NCBI GenBank assembly: GCA_937980205.1 | Contig: CALJKW010000025.1 | Coordinates: 1 to 64,000 of the forward strand | Reading direction: 5' to 3' | Length of the DNA stretch: 64,000 nucleotides | Source: an uncultured Myxococcales bacterium | Lineage (GTDB): Bacteria > Myxococcota > Myxococcia > Myxococcales > Myxococcaceae | In this document: piece after piece, positions 42,372 through 51,331 of the stretch | Layout of the letters: each line of letters starts with the position of its first letter | How positions within the stretch are numbered: position 1 is the stretch's first letter | The notes under the pieces: generated by a model | Told to the model about the DNA's origin: nothing | Database searches by the model: none | Seen by the model: only the letters and a program-made list of their open reading frames with translations | Position numbers and translations under genes: made by a program

Positions 42372-43328
42372 ATGGAAGAGCTGCTCCAGTACGCCCTCGA
42401 GCTGACGAAGGACTCGGCCGTCGCCGAGCGCATCGTCCGCGAGGCCTCGACCCAGACGGCCGACGAGGCCGAGCGGCGACGGCTGGTGACGGAAGCCGCG
42501 GAGGCGCACCGCCGCGCCGAGGCGTCGCGCCGCGCCGAGGCCTGGAAGGCGATGAGGCCGAAGGCCGCGCTCGTCGGGCTGCCCGTCGTCGCCGCGTTCG
42601 CGATCGGCCTGGTGACGGGGACGACGGCGGGCATGGTGAGGCTGCCGGCGTTCGACTCCGAGCCGGACACGCTCGTCCCCGGAGCCCCCGAGCTCGCCGG
42701 CTCGTTCGGCTCGTTGCCCGCCGCGCAGTTTCAACACGCCGCAGACAAGACCTTCACCATCGAGCTCCCGGCGTCGGCGGGCAGCGTGGCGCTGCTGCTG
42801 CAGCAGGTCGTCTCCGGAGCCGTCGAGGTCGACGTGAACGGCCGCCCGCTGGAGCTCTACCGGAACGAGGTCGTCATCCCTCCCGAGGTCCTGGTGCCGG
42901 GCAAGAACACGCTGCACATCAGGGGGCGCGGCGGCTGGGCCGTCTCGTCGCTGAAGCTCACCCGCGTGCCGGTGCGCGGCGCAGCGGCGGAGTCGCTCAT
43001 CGCCGAGGCTGCCGAGCGCGAGGCCCACGCCGCGCAGCTGCTGGAGAGCGAGCTCAGCGCGCGTCGCTACCACGCCTTCGTCGCGCTGCGCGATGCGGCG
43101 GTGATGCTGGCGGCCGCGCACAGCGCGAAGCGCGCCGACGTGCGGCAGAAGCTCGACGCGGCTCGCGACGTCCTCGACCGGCTGTGCAACGAGTTCCTGG
43201 ACGAGGCCCGCACCGCCGAGCCCACACGCGCGCGCCTGACGCTCGAGCTGCTCGCCGACGAGTTCCCCGGCTCGGACCACGGGTGCCGCGGAGCTGCCGA
43301 CGCGCTGCGCGCCGAGCGGGGCCTCTGA
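42372..43328 (+). CDS. hypothetical single-span membrane protein
   Basis: A 318-aa protein. A charged N-terminal cytoplasmic part (about 1-62) with Arg/Glu repeats (ASRRAEAWKAMRPK) precedes one membrane helix (ALVGLPVVAAFAIGLVTG). A beta-rich domain follows (KTFTIELPASAGSVALLLQQ, VPGKNTLHIRGRGGWAVSSL), then a helical C-terminus (LIAEAAEREAHAAQLLESEL). Topology suggests the C-terminal bulk lies outside. No family recognised. It follows the metallo-beta-lactamase-fold gene closely and is probably co-transcribed. Confidence 0.82.
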   Translation: MEELLQYALELTKDSAVAERIVREASTQTADEAERRRLVTEAAEAHRRAEASRRAEAWKAMRPKAALVGLPVVAAFAIGLVTGTTAGMVRLPAFDSEPDTLVPGAPELAGSFGSLPAAQFQHAADKTFTIELPASAGSVALLLQQVVSGAVEVDVNGRPLELYRNEVVIPPEVLVPGKNTLHIRGRGGWAVSSLKLTRVPVRGAAAESLIAEAAEREAHAAQLLESELSARRYHAFVALRDAAVMLAAAHSAKRADVRQKLDAARDVLDRLCNEFLDEARTAEPTRARLTLELLADEFPGSDHGCRGAADALRAERGL

Positions 43329-43351
43329 ACGCCTGCGCCCCGAGCGCGCGT

Positions 43352-43663
43352 TCAGGCGTCTTCGCCGCGCGGCTTCTCGTACCAGTCCTCGTGCGGGCTC
43401 ATCCGGCTGCACGCGAGGCACTGCGTGTCCTGCCACTGGTACTGGCACGCCGGGCACTTCCCCCGCGTGTCGAAGGTGTTCCACACGTGGAAGCAGGGCT
43501 GCCGGCACATCCACCGCGAGCTCGCGACGGGGCGCCAGAAGCACTTCGGGCAGCGAATGCCCTGGTACGGGTCCTTCGGCGGCGCCCGCTTCGTGTCGGG
43601 CGGCGCGTCGAGCACCTCCTGCTCCTCGTGAGGAGCGTGGCGCTTCAAGAGCTCGACGCTCAC
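43352..43663 (-). CDS. small zinc-ribbon protein coupled to histidine kinase
   Basis: A 103-aa protein from GTG 43663, overlapping the histidine-kinase stop (GTGA). Eight cysteines in four pairs, Cys38/41, Cys53/57, Cys70/73 and Cys82/85, would bind two zinc ions, as in two stacked zinc ribbons (IRCPKCFW, RGKCPACQYQW). The N-terminal ~35 residues are charged and probably disordered. No known family. Overlap with the kinase gene implies coupled synthesis and a possible regulatory or adaptor role. Confidence 0.85.
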   Translation of the reverse strand: MSVELLKRHAPHEEQEVLDAPPDTKRAPPKDPYQGIRCPKCFWRPVASSRWMCRQPCFHVWNTFDTRGKCPACQYQWQDTQCLACSRMSPHEDWYEKPRGEDA

Positions 43664-45060
43664 GCCTGCGCCACCGCCGAGGCAGGCCGCTGGGCGTCGG
43701 CGGGGCGGTCGGCCAGCGGCAGCCGCACCGTCACCTGCGTGCCGACGCCGAGCTGGCTGCGCACGAGAATGCTGCCGGCGTAGGCCTCGACGAGGCGCTT
43801 CGTGGTGGCCATGCCCAGCCCGTGGCCGGGCAGCGCGCGCGCCTCGGGAGCGCGGAAGAACGGCTGGTACAGCGAGCGCTGCGACTCCTCGCTCATGCCG
43901 GGCCCGTTGTCGGTCACCTCGAGCACGGCCTCTCCCTTGTCGCGGTACACGCGCACGACGACGTTCGCGTCGGGCCGGCCGGTCGTGTACTTCACCGCGT
44001 TCGAGAGGATGTTGTGCGCGATGCTCTGCAAGAGCTGCGAGGGGCACTGCACGGCGATGCGCGAGTCGAGGTGGCGCTCGAGCCGAACGTTCGCGGCGGC
44101 CGCGGCCTGGCTCACCTCGAGGAGAATGGTGGTGACGGCCGTGTCGAGCTCGCCGGCGCTGCGGTCGGTGGTCGAGCCCGCGCGGCAGAAGCGCAGCAGC
44201 GCCTCGACGAGGTCCGACACGCGCGCGGCGGAGGACTCGCAGTTCGCGAGCAGCTCCTTCACCTCGGGCTTGTCGGTCGAGCGGCGCGCGAGCGTGAGGT
44301 AGCCACGCAGCGGAGACAGCGGCGCGACGAGGTCGTGCGCGACGCGTGACGCGAAGGCGTCGAGCTCGGCGTTGCGGCGGTTCAGCTCGGTAAGCTGCTC
44401 GAGAATCGTGCGCTGCTGGTTCCTGAGCAGCCGCGTCACCTGCCACATCACGATGAGTGAGATGAGCGCGGCGAACGAGACGACCACCGCGGAGACGACC
44501 GTGGTGCGCAGGCGCAGCGCCTCGAGCTCGGCGAGGCGGCGCTTCGTGCCGTCGGCGGTCTGCTTCGCCAGCGCGCCGGCGAGCTCGTCGAGCTCGAAGT
44601 TGATCGGCTTCACCTCCTCGATGAGGTGCTTGCGGGCGAGCTCGGCCTCTTTGCGGTTCGAGTACTTCACCGTGACGTCGACGGTCTTCACCAGCTTGTC
44701 GGAGACGGCGACGAGGCGCTTCCACATGTCCGCGTCGGTGCGCGGCACCTCGTTGGCGGCGGTCGCGGAGATGGTGTGAATCTCCTGGAGGATGACCGCC
44801 ATCGCGTCGTCGGCGCGCTTTCGGCCCTCGTCGTCGGTGGCGTTGATGTGGTCGTCCGCCGCCTCGGAGAGCTGCTCGGCGTCGAGGCGCATCAGGCCGA
44901 TGAGCCGCTCGGACTCGAGCGAGCGGCTCACGCGCTCGTTGATGCGGTCCGCGGTGCGCAGCTCGTTGATCAGCGAGAACGCCGCGCTGCTCGTCAACAG
45001 CACCACCACCGCGAGGAAGCCCGCGCGCGCGCTGCCCAGAGAGATGCGGGAGTCCGCCAA
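43660..45060 (-). CDS. membrane sensor histidine kinase
   Basis: A 466-aa kinase. Two membrane helices (about 12-31 and 186-207) enclose a periplasmic helical sensor region (about 32-185). A HisKA-like domain carries VAHDLVAPLSPLRGYL with His242. The HATPase domain has the N-box NILSNAVKYTTG, G1 DNGPGM, F-box YQPFFRA and G2 GHGLGMATTKRL. All key residues are present. The cognate regulator is not adjacent; the NtrC-type gene three genes away (40089-41444) is a candidate but not shown. A zinc-ribbon gene overlaps its end. Confidence 0.93.
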   Translation of the reverse strand: MADSRISLGSARAGFLAVVVLLTSSAAFSLINELRTADRINERVSRSLESERLIGLMRLDAEQLSEAADDHINATDDEGRKRADDAMAVILQEIHTISATAANEVPRTDADMWKRLVAVSDKLVKTVDVTVKYSNRKEAELARKHLIEEVKPINFELDELAGALAKQTADGTKRRLAELEALRLRTTVVSAVVVSFAALISLIVMWQVTRLLRNQQRTILEQLTELNRRNAELDAFASRVAHDLVAPLSPLRGYLTLARRSTDKPEVKELLANCESSAARVSDLVEALLRFCRAGSTTDRSAGELDTAVTTILLEVSQAAAAANVRLERHLDSRIAVQCPSQLLQSIAHNILSNAVKYTTGRPDANVVVRVYRDKGEAVLEVTDNGPGMSEESQRSLYQPFFRAPEARALPGHGLGMATTKRLVEAYAGSILVRSQLGVGTQVTVRLPLADRPADAQRPASAVAQA

Positions 45061-45124
45061 GACGGACCGACATTATCCCGCCAGTCCGCGAACCCGAACC
45101 CGAACCCGGCCGTCGGAGCTGCCC

Positions 45125-47026
45125 TCAGGGCACCTCGTACGTCACATCCAGCGCGGCGCCGCCGTCGGTCGCGAAGCCGTCGGTGAAGTCGCTGTAGTCG
45201 GACGAGCTCGTGGTGAGCCCCTCGGCGTACAGGTTCACCAGCCGCAGCGTGACGGCGTAGGTGGTGCCACGGCGGGCGTCGAGCGCGGCCTCGACCATGG
45301 CGGTGACGTCGGCGCTCTTGTGCCCGACCACGCCGTTGCTCGAGAGCACCCGCGTGCAGCTGGTGGCCCGACAGGGGCTCATGCCGGCGAAGACGACTCC
45401 GGCGTCGCCGTCGAACGGCAGCCAGTCGACCGCCACCTGGCCGGTGCGCATGACGGTGCCGTAGGGGCTGCCGGTCACCGACGTCTGCGCCGCGCGCAGC
45501 GTCGCCTGCGTCAGGCCCAGCGCGTCTCGCGAGATGCCGGTGGGCGAGCACCCTGAGGCGTTGCCCACCGGGAAGACGTACATGCCGCGGGAGAGCGTCT
45601 CGGACGTCATCGACGCGCTGCGGCCCACGCGCGCGCGGTTCTGCGTGGGCACGTACGAGAACGACGGCTTGCCGGCCCCGAGGCTCGTCGCGAACGCGGT
45701 GCCGTCGATCGCGCTGTCCGAGCGAAGGGTGGCGTTGCAGACGCGGCGCACGGTGAAGGCTCCGCTGCCGGCGGCGGCGAGGGCGTTGCCGGCGAGGTCG
45801 CGCGCGGCCGTCGACACCGACCAGCTCACCGCCTGCCCGTAGGGGAAGCCGCCGTCGGCGGTGACGCTGAGCGTGTCGCCGGCGCCGTTCCACGCGAAGA
45901 AGAGCTGCCGCGCCGGCGTCGTGCTCACCGCGCCTTGAGTGCTCGACTTGTCCATCGGCTCGCTGAAGACGGCGACCATCGTCGGGTTGAGCGGCTGCCC
46001 TCCATCGCTCGGCCGCATCGACACCACGGTGGGAGGCGTCATGTCGGCCGTCGCGCCGGTGGTGAAGCTGAACGAGAACGGCGCGGCCATCGGGTTCATC
46101 GCGAGGTCGCGCGCCTGCGATGCGGCGATGGTCACCGTGTACTGCGTCGACGGCGCGAGCGGCGCCGCGGTGGTGCACGTCAGCAGCGTGCCGGTGCCGT
46201 CGAGCGTGGGCGTGCAGCCGGCGTCCGGGCTCACCGTCATCGCCGTCACGGTGCCGGCCGCCATGGCTTCCGAGAAGGACACGGACGGCTGCGCGGTCGT
46301 GCTCACGCCCGTCGCGTCGGGAGCCGGCGACGTGCTCGACACCGTCGGCGCGGTCGTGTCGGCGACGGAGCCGGTGGTGAAGCTCACGTCGGCTCCGGAG
46401 AGCGGGTTGCCGGCGAGGTCCGCTCCGCTGACGCTGAGCTGGTAGGCGGTGGAGGCCGCCAGCGCCTGCACCGGCGTGAACGTCGCCGTCGTGTCGCCCG
46501 CCGACCAGGTCGCAGCGCCCCAGTCGACCGCAGGCGCGGTGGCGATGGAGACCGACGCCGTGTCCATCTTCTCGGAGAAGACGAGCTGCAGCGTCGACGT
46601 CACCGCCACGCCCATCGCGCCGTTCGCGGGAGTGGACGACACCAGCGTCGGCGCCGTCGTCTCGGGCGCCTCGGCGGTGGTGAACGCGAACACGGTGTCG
46701 CCGCTGAGCTTGCGCCCTTCCGGGTCGCTGCCCTGCACGCGCACGGTGTACTGCGTCGCGAAGGCGAGGGGCGCCTCGGGGGTGAACGTGCCCTGGGTGC
46801 GCGCCTCGTTCCACGCGGCGGCCTGCAGCGGCACGTTCGGCGACAGCGACACGCCGACCGTCGCGACGTCCATCGCGGCGGAGAACTCGATGACGATGGA
46901 CGTCGTCACCGAGACGTCGGCGCCCATCGCCGGGGGAGTGGTGGTGAGAATCTTCGGCGCCGTGCCGGGCATCATCGCAGGGCCCGAGCAGGCGGCGAGC
47001 AGCGTGGAGAAGAGAAGTCGTTTCAC
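45125..47026 (-). CDS. Ig-like (Big_5-type) lipoprotein B
   Basis: A 633-aa lipoprotein, start GTG 47026 (MKRLLFSTLLAACSG with a lipobox). Four tandem Ig-like domains follow, each with the phrase TxPTVVSxxP and a FSExMD motif (for example TLQLVFSEKMDTAS, AQPSVSFSEAMAAG, TMVAVFSEPMDKSS). The C-terminal ~220 residues are a beta-sandwich ending in ALDVTYEVP, similar to the end of the upstream paralogue. The start overlaps the upstream gene's stop (GTGA). Probably a surface adhesin or structural lipoprotein. Confidence 0.9.
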   Translation of the reverse strand: MKRLLFSTLLAACSGPAMMPGTAPKILTTTPPAMGADVSVTTSIVIEFSAAMDVATVGVSLSPNVPLQAAAWNEARTQGTFTPEAPLAFATQYTVRVQGSDPEGRKLSGDTVFAFTTAEAPETTAPTLVSSTPANGAMGVAVTSTLQLVFSEKMDTASVSIATAPAVDWGAATWSAGDTTATFTPVQALAASTAYQLSVSGADLAGNPLSGADVSFTTGSVADTTAPTVSSTSPAPDATGVSTTAQPSVSFSEAMAAGTVTAMTVSPDAGCTPTLDGTGTLLTCTTAAPLAPSTQYTVTIAASQARDLAMNPMAAPFSFSFTTGATADMTPPTVVSMRPSDGGQPLNPTMVAVFSEPMDKSSTQGAVSTTPARQLFFAWNGAGDTLSVTADGGFPYGQAVSWSVSTAARDLAGNALAAAGSGAFTVRRVCNATLRSDSAIDGTAFATSLGAGKPSFSYVPTQNRARVGRSASMTSETLSRGMYVFPVGNASGCSPTGISRDALGLTQATLRAAQTSVTGSPYGTVMRTGQVAVDWLPFDGDAGVVFAGMSPCRATSCTRVLSSNGVVGHKSADVTAMVEAALDARRGTTYAVTLRLVNLYAEGLTTSSSDYSDFTDGFATDGGAALDVTYEVP

Positions 47027-49002
47027 GGGACCTCGTAGGTGACCTGCAGCTGCGGCCGCTGCGAGGCAGTCGTGTACTCCGAAGCGCGGATGGCGACGTA
47101 GTCGCTGTCGGACTGGTTGTCCTCGTCCTTGGTGTACTGCAGGCGGAACATGATGCGCCTTGCGGGCAGCGCCTGGGTGACGTGGTTCGTCACGTACGTC
47201 GTCTTGCGGCCGACCGAGTCGTCGAGAAAGTAGCCGTTCAAGCAGAAGAAGCCGCACGAGGGCACCTGAATGGCGGCCGAGCTCCACTGCGAGGCGCCGA
47301 ACGGCGACGCCCAGGGCAGGCTCTCGGCGACGAGGGTGCCGAGCGAGCCGCGCGGGTCTCCGACGCGGGCGTAGATGTCGAGCTCGAGCTGGGCGGTGAC
47401 GATGCCGAGGACGTTCGTCGGGATGCCCCCCGACACGGCGAAGTCGAAGTAGAAGAACGTCTTGAAGGCGTCGTTGCTGAAGTTGTCCCCGACGTACGTG
47501 TACGCGAACGAGGGGTAGGCGGTGCGCGTCACGCCGGTCTCGCGCAGGTAGCCGTCGGCGGCCAGCGACGTCATCGTCGTCGTCACCTGGCGCCGCACGC
47601 GGAAGGTGTACTGCTGCGTCGTCATCAGCGTGTTGCCCGCGAGGTCCCTCGCTCCGGTGCCGACCTGCCACGCGAAGTTCGTGCTGTGCGGGAAGCCGCC
47701 CTGCGGCGGCGTCGGAGTGAACGTCACCGTCCTCCCGCTCACGTCCCACGAGTACGAGCCGGTCACGCCGTTCGGGCTCGAGACTTGAAGCGCGGCCTGC
47801 GTCGCCGCCTTGTCCATCGGCTCGCTGAAGGTGACGCGCATCAACGGGGTGTAGGGCAGCCCGAGCTGGCCCGCGTCAGGGTAGAAGCTCACCACGGTGG
47901 GGCGCGTCGTGTCGGGCACCGCGCTGGTGACGAACGTCGCGACGAAGTCCTGCGCCATCACGTTGCCGGCGAGGTCCTCGACGCGGCCGGTGCCGCCGTC
48001 GGCGCCGGAGCGCACGCGCACGGTGTAGCCGGCGTCGCCGGCGAGGTCGACCGGCGGGTTGCAGGTCATCAGCACGCCGGCGAAGTCGAGCGCGCAGGTG
48101 AGGTTCGCAATCGGCGGCGACACGCTGAGCGCCGACGTCGCCATCGCCTTCACCGGCTCGGAGAAGCTGAACGACAGGTCGGTGTTCGGGCTGATGCCGG
48201 TCGAGCCCGCGGGCGGAGACATCGACACCACGATGGGCGGGCTCGTGTCCGGCGGCGCCGCGGTGGTGAAGACGATGGTGCCGCTGCCCGCGAGCGGGTT
48301 GCCCGCGACGTCGCGCGCGTCGATGCCGAGCGTGTAGTCCGTCAGCGGGTCGAGCGGAGTGCCCGCGTCGAGGAAGCGCACCGTCTGGCTGTTGCCCATC
48401 CACGTGGGGGCGCCGAAGTCGCGCGGCGGGTTGCTGATGATGATGAGCGACTCGCGGTCCATCGCCTCCGAGAAGTCGAGCTGCAGCGTCGCCGTGACGG
48501 GGACGTTCATCGCGCCGCTCGTGGGCAGCGAGCTCACCAGCGTCGGCGCCGTCATGTCCGGCGCGCCTTGCGTGGTGAAGCTGAAGATGTGCTCCTTCAT
48601 CGCGGTGCGCATCTGCGCGTCGGAGCCGTTCACGCGCGCCGTGTACTGTGTCGCGTAGCGCAGCGGCGCCGCGGGCACGAACAGCGCCGTCGTCTTCGTG
48701 TCGTCGAACTCCGCGGCCGCGAGGCCGTCGGGCGGGGTCAGCTGCACGGTGACCGTCGACGGGTCCATCTCGCGCGAGAAGGTGATGACCAGCGCGTCGT
48801 TCACGCCCACGTTCATCTTCGCGTTCGTGGGGACCGTCGTGATGACGGAGGGCGGGTCGAGGCTTTCGCCCTTGCACCCGCCGGCGTCGAAGCAGGCGAG
48901 CTTCGCCGCGGTGAAGTCGAGGCAGCCAGAGAGGAGAGGCAGGACGAGCAGGACGCCGAGCCCGAAGCCCCTCCGCTCGGCGTGAACGGTGCTGGAATTC
49001 AC
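47023..49002 (-). CDS. Ig-like (Big_5-type) lipoprotein A
   Basis: A 659-aa lipoprotein. The GTG start at 49002 is preceded by GGGAGG about seven bases away and overlaps the stop of the upstream CsgG-like gene. The signal peptide ends in LLVLPLLSGC. At least four Ig-like domains follow (NDALVITFSREMDPS, ATLQLDFSEAMDRES, TDLSFSFSEPVKAM, PLMRVTFSEPMDKA). The C-terminal ~180 residues form a DNRLRE-like beta-sandwich (NDAFKTFFYFDFAV, IYARVGDPRGSLG) ending in QLQVTYEVP. Clear paralogue of the next gene. Codons 2-10 contain a sequence like one arm of the repeat at 33348. Confidence 0.9.
   Translation of the reverse strand: MNSSTVHAERRGFGLGVLLVLPLLSGCLDFTAAKLACFDAGGCKGESLDPPSVITTVPTNAKMNVGVNDALVITFSREMDPSTVTVQLTPPDGLAAAEFDDTKTTALFVPAAPLRYATQYTARVNGSDAQMRTAMKEHIFSFTTQGAPDMTAPTLVSSLPTSGAMNVPVTATLQLDFSEAMDRESLIIISNPPRDFGAPTWMGNSQTVRFLDAGTPLDPLTDYTLGIDARDVAGNPLAGSGTIVFTTAAPPDTSPPIVVSMSPPAGSTGISPNTDLSFSFSEPVKAMATSALSVSPPIANLTCALDFAGVLMTCNPPVDLAGDAGYTVRVRSGADGGTGRVEDLAGNVMAQDFVATFVTSAVPDTTRPTVVSFYPDAGQLGLPYTPLMRVTFSEPMDKAATQAALQVSSPNGVTGSYSWDVSGRTVTFTPTPPQGGFPHSTNFAWQVGTGARDLAGNTLMTTQQYTFRVRRQVTTTMTSLAADGYLRETGVTRTAYPSFAYTYVGDNFSNDAFKTFFYFDFAVSGGIPTNVLGIVTAQLELDIYARVGDPRGSLGTLVAESLPWASPFGASQWSSAAIQVPSCGFFCLNGYFLDDSVGRKTTYVTNHVTQALPARRIMFRLQYTKDEDNQSDSDYVAIRASEYTTASQRPQLQVTYEVP
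48969..48987. repeat. remnant-like match to the 33348-33457 element arm
   Basis: Nineteen bases with 17 matches to the outer arm at 33439-33457 (core CTCCGCTCGGCGTGAAC). It falls inside the 5' end of the Ig-like lipoprotein A gene, encoding its VHAERRG segment. Chance similarity is possible. Confidence 0.5.
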
Positions 49003-49838
49003 GGCCACCTCCCGCTCACCGCGATGCTCCCGCCGGAAGGCGTGAGCGCCACGCCGGCCTGCACGGTGTCGTTCCCGCCGAGCAGGAACATCGCGGCCGC
49101 GGCCACCAGGCACGCGCCCCCGACGCCGACCATCACCCAGCCGACGGTCTGGTACGTCTGCCCGCGCGAGGCGATGGCGTCGGCGGTGGCCTGGTCGTAG
49201 GCCATGTCGAACGTGCGCGGCGTGAGCAGGTCGTCGTACGCGGCGCGCGCGAGGCCGAGCAGGGCGCCGGCCACGCCGAACGAGACGACGCCGGCCACCA
49301 GCGGAGCCCACGAGCGGCGCTTCACCTTCGACGGCTGCAGCACGACCTCGACGCCGCCCTGCGGACCCAGCTGCCGGTTGAGCTTCTGAGCGAGCTCGTT
49401 GGCGAGCTGGGCGGCGACGACGGTGAAGACGCCGACGAGGCGGTCCTGGTCTTCGGTGTTGGCGCTCGCCGCCGCGAGGGGCCGCGCGTCGCCGGGAGCG
49501 ATGATGCGCACGTCGAGCTGGTAGCTCTTGTCGAGCTTGGTGACGCGCCCGACGAGCAGGCCGTCGACGCCGAGGCGGTTCAGCACGTCGGCCTTGCACG
49601 AGTCGTCGGGGCAGCCGAGCAGCTGCCGCTGGCGCTCGAAGCCGAGCAGCGCGGCGATCTCGCTGGTGGTGATGGTGCCCACGCCCCGGTACGACAGCTG
49701 CTGGGCGAGGTGGCTCGCGTAGAACTCGCCGAGCTTGTCATCGAGGTTGACGACGGTCAGGGCAGGGACCGCGACCTTGATCTTCGCAGCATCTGCGGTC
49801 TGCGCGAGGACCGCGGCGCACACGAGTGCGGGGAGCAT
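48999..49838 (-). CDS. CsgG/FlgO-like periplasmic domain protein, two C-terminal membrane helices
   Basis: A 279-aa protein with a signal peptide (LPALVCAAVLAQTADA). The mature N-terminal part (KIKVAVPALTVVNLDDKLGE, GVGTITTSEIAALLGFERQR, LGVDGLLVGRVTKLDKSYQL) resembles the CsgG/FlgO-type fold used in many myxobacterial envelope proteins. Two membrane helices follow in the C-terminal third (LVAGVVSFGVAGALLGLARA and VGWVMVGVGGACLVAAAAMF). A short beta tail ends it. First gene of the three-gene coupled operon with the two Ig-like lipoproteins. The assignment of fold is by pattern only. Confidence 0.85.
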   Translation of the reverse strand: MLPALVCAAVLAQTADAAKIKVAVPALTVVNLDDKLGEFYASHLAQQLSYRGVGTITTSEIAALLGFERQRQLLGCPDDSCKADVLNRLGVDGLLVGRVTKLDKSYQLDVRIIAPGDARPLAAASANTEDQDRLVGVFTVVAAQLANELAQKLNRQLGPQGGVEVVLQPSKVKRRSWAPLVAGVVSFGVAGALLGLARAAYDDLLTPRTFDMAYDQATADAIASRGQTYQTVGWVMVGVGGACLVAAAAMFLLGGNDTVQAGVALTPSGGSIAVSGRWP

Positions 49839-49851
49839 GAGCTGCCGGGTT

Positions 49852-50706
49852 CTACTCGAATGGAGCCCTCCCGTCGCGCCAGGCCTCCACGTATTCCTTC
49901 ACCCCGGGCAGATCCTTTGCGTCAAAAAATACATGCTGGTTGCCGTCGAGGATGAGGTTCGGGCCGGGGAGCTCGAGCGTCCGCTTCTCCAGCTCTTCAG
50001 GCGAGAGGCCGGAGAAGATGCTGATCAACCAATCGCGCTTCGACGCCACGAGCCCGCGTCGAGAGCCGGCCGGCAGCGCGGTCCGCGACGTGGTGCCCCA
50101 GACCTCGCCCCAGCCGGTGAGCTTCTCGTCGAGCGCCACCATCGGCGCCGAGTCGGCCATCACGTGCACCTCGTTGTTCGGGAACGCCGCGGCGAAGCGC
50201 TCGGCGTTGAGCTGCGCGCCGTAGCCCCCGGCCGAGGTGCCGACGACGAACACGCGGCCTTGGGGCCGGGGCAGCTCGGCGAGCAGCGCGTCGAGGTTGT
50301 TGGCGCCGAGGTGCCGCGTCTTCGTGCCCGGGATGTGCTCGCGGTCCAGGGTGCCGGAGTGGAGGTCTCCGGTGCAGTAGGGGACGAAGACCTGCGTCGC
50401 GTCGGGGAAGACGTCGAAGATGCCGGCGCCGCGCAGGCGCTCGAGCGCGAAGAGGTCTCCGCTGTAGCCGGTGGTGACGTTCCACGCGAGCGAGAGGCCG
50501 TAGCAGGTGCCGGCGTCCCAGCAGGCGCCTCCGCCCATCAGGTAGATGAGCAGGTCCTTCGAGCCTTCGCGCGTGCGCATGCCCATGCCCGTGGTGGTGC
50601 CGTTCGCGCAGCGCGTGCCTTCGACGGGGACCCAGGTCCAGCCGTCATCAGGGCTGCCGCAGCCGAGCAGCAACAGCACACCGACGAGTCGGGGTGAGGG
50701 GCGCAT
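49852..50706 (-). CDS. pectinacetylesterase-family lipoprotein
   Basis: A 284-aa lipoprotein (MRPSPRLVGVLLLLGCGS, lipobox). The family signatures YLMGGGACWD (oxyanion loop) and GTSAGGYG (nucleophile Ser, about residue 158) are clear, with Asp and His candidates in MADSAPMV and LDGNQHVFFD. The family (pectin acetylesterase/Notum-like serine hydrolases) deacetylates polysaccharides or cleaves acyl groups; the substrate here is unknown. The gene lies 13 bp upstream of the CsgG-like gene on the same strand and probably leads the operon. Confidence 0.9.
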   Translation of the reverse strand: MRPSPRLVGVLLLLGCGSPDDGWTWVPVEGTRCANGTTTGMGMRTREGSKDLLIYLMGGGACWDAGTCYGLSLAWNVTTGYSGDLFALERLRGAGIFDVFPDATQVFVPYCTGDLHSGTLDREHIPGTKTRHLGANNLDALLAELPRPQGRVFVVGTSAGGYGAQLNAERFAAAFPNNEVHVMADSAPMVALDEKLTGWGEVWGTTSRTALPAGSRRGLVASKRDWLISIFSGLSPEELEKRTLELPGPNLILDGNQHVFFDAKDLPGVKEYVEAWRDGRAPFE

Positions 50707-50739
50707 GCCGGCGGTCAGTGCCCGCAGGCGCCGCGAGAT

Positions 50740-51147
50740 TCATTTCAACGTCGCGCGCAACGCCTTGCGGACCTCGCGCCGCTGCTGCGCGTAGTTCGTC
50801 TTCACCGGCGCGTACGTCAACTCTTCGTCGAGCAGCGTGGTCTCTGGCGCCGCGCGCGTGGGCTCGGACGCGACCTGCGCTTCGCCGGCGAGCACCTCGA
50901 GCAGCGAGTAGCCGTGGCCGTCGGCGACGGCGGGGTCTTTGAGCGCCGGCGCGGAGATGAGGACCTCGAGAGGAGCCGGGGTCGCGGTCCGAAGCGGCGG
51001 AAGCGGGAACGGCGGCGGCGCCGGCTTGAGGCCCTTGAGCTTCCCGGTCCCGGTGACGGTCTTCTTCTTCGGCCGCGGCTTGAAGAAGAAGAAGTCGAGC
51101 TTCAGCGAGAGGACGCCATCGACGAAGGAGAAGGAGAGGAAGCCCAC
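50740..51147 (-). CDS. hypothetical protein with low-complexity N-terminus
   Basis: A 135-aa protein from GTG 51147. The N-terminal segment MGFLSFSFVDGVLSLKLDFFFF is hydrophobic, followed by basic KPRPKKKTV and a Pro/Ala-rich middle. The C-terminal 50 residues look helical and charged (LDEELTYAPVKTNYAQQRRE). No family recognised and no catalytic motif. Real rather than spurious because of its position and codon pattern, but this is one of the weaker gene calls. Confidence 0.55.
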   Translation of the reverse strand: MGFLSFSFVDGVLSLKLDFFFFKPRPKKKTVTGTGKLKGLKPAPPPFPLPPLRTATPAPLEVLISAPALKDPAVADGHGYSLLEVLAGEAQVASEPTRAAPETTLLDEELTYAPVKTNYAQQRREVRKALRATLK

Positions 51148-51290
51148 CCGCGTGTGGCTTCCAAGATGCGGGCCAGCCGCCGCTGCTTTTGGTCCGCGGA
51201 GTTGCCGTCAACCGCGCTGCGCATCAAGCGCAAGGCGCGCTTCGAGGGCAGCGGGCCGGCGGCGACCATTCGAGGCTCGTGTTGGCCGCA

Positions 51291-51305
51291 TATGGGTGTC
51301 CCATA
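51291..51305. promoter_or_regulatory. palindromic operator candidate upstream of vapBC
   Basis: TATGGGTGTCCCATA is a perfect 6-bp inverted repeat around a 3-base centre, ending 26 bp before the vapB start codon. Antitoxin binding to such palindromes is the usual autoregulation of vapBC operons. A TAGGAT hexamer at 51320-51325 could be a -10 element of a leaderless transcript. Confidence 0.55.
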
Positions 51306-51331
51306 CTCGACGTTCTGGCTAGGATGTACAC

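Noticed and set aside
43477..43492. Possible second parS, TGTTCCACACGTGGAA
   Set aside because: Two extra central bases break the ParB palindrome and the site lies inside the zinc-ribbon gene.
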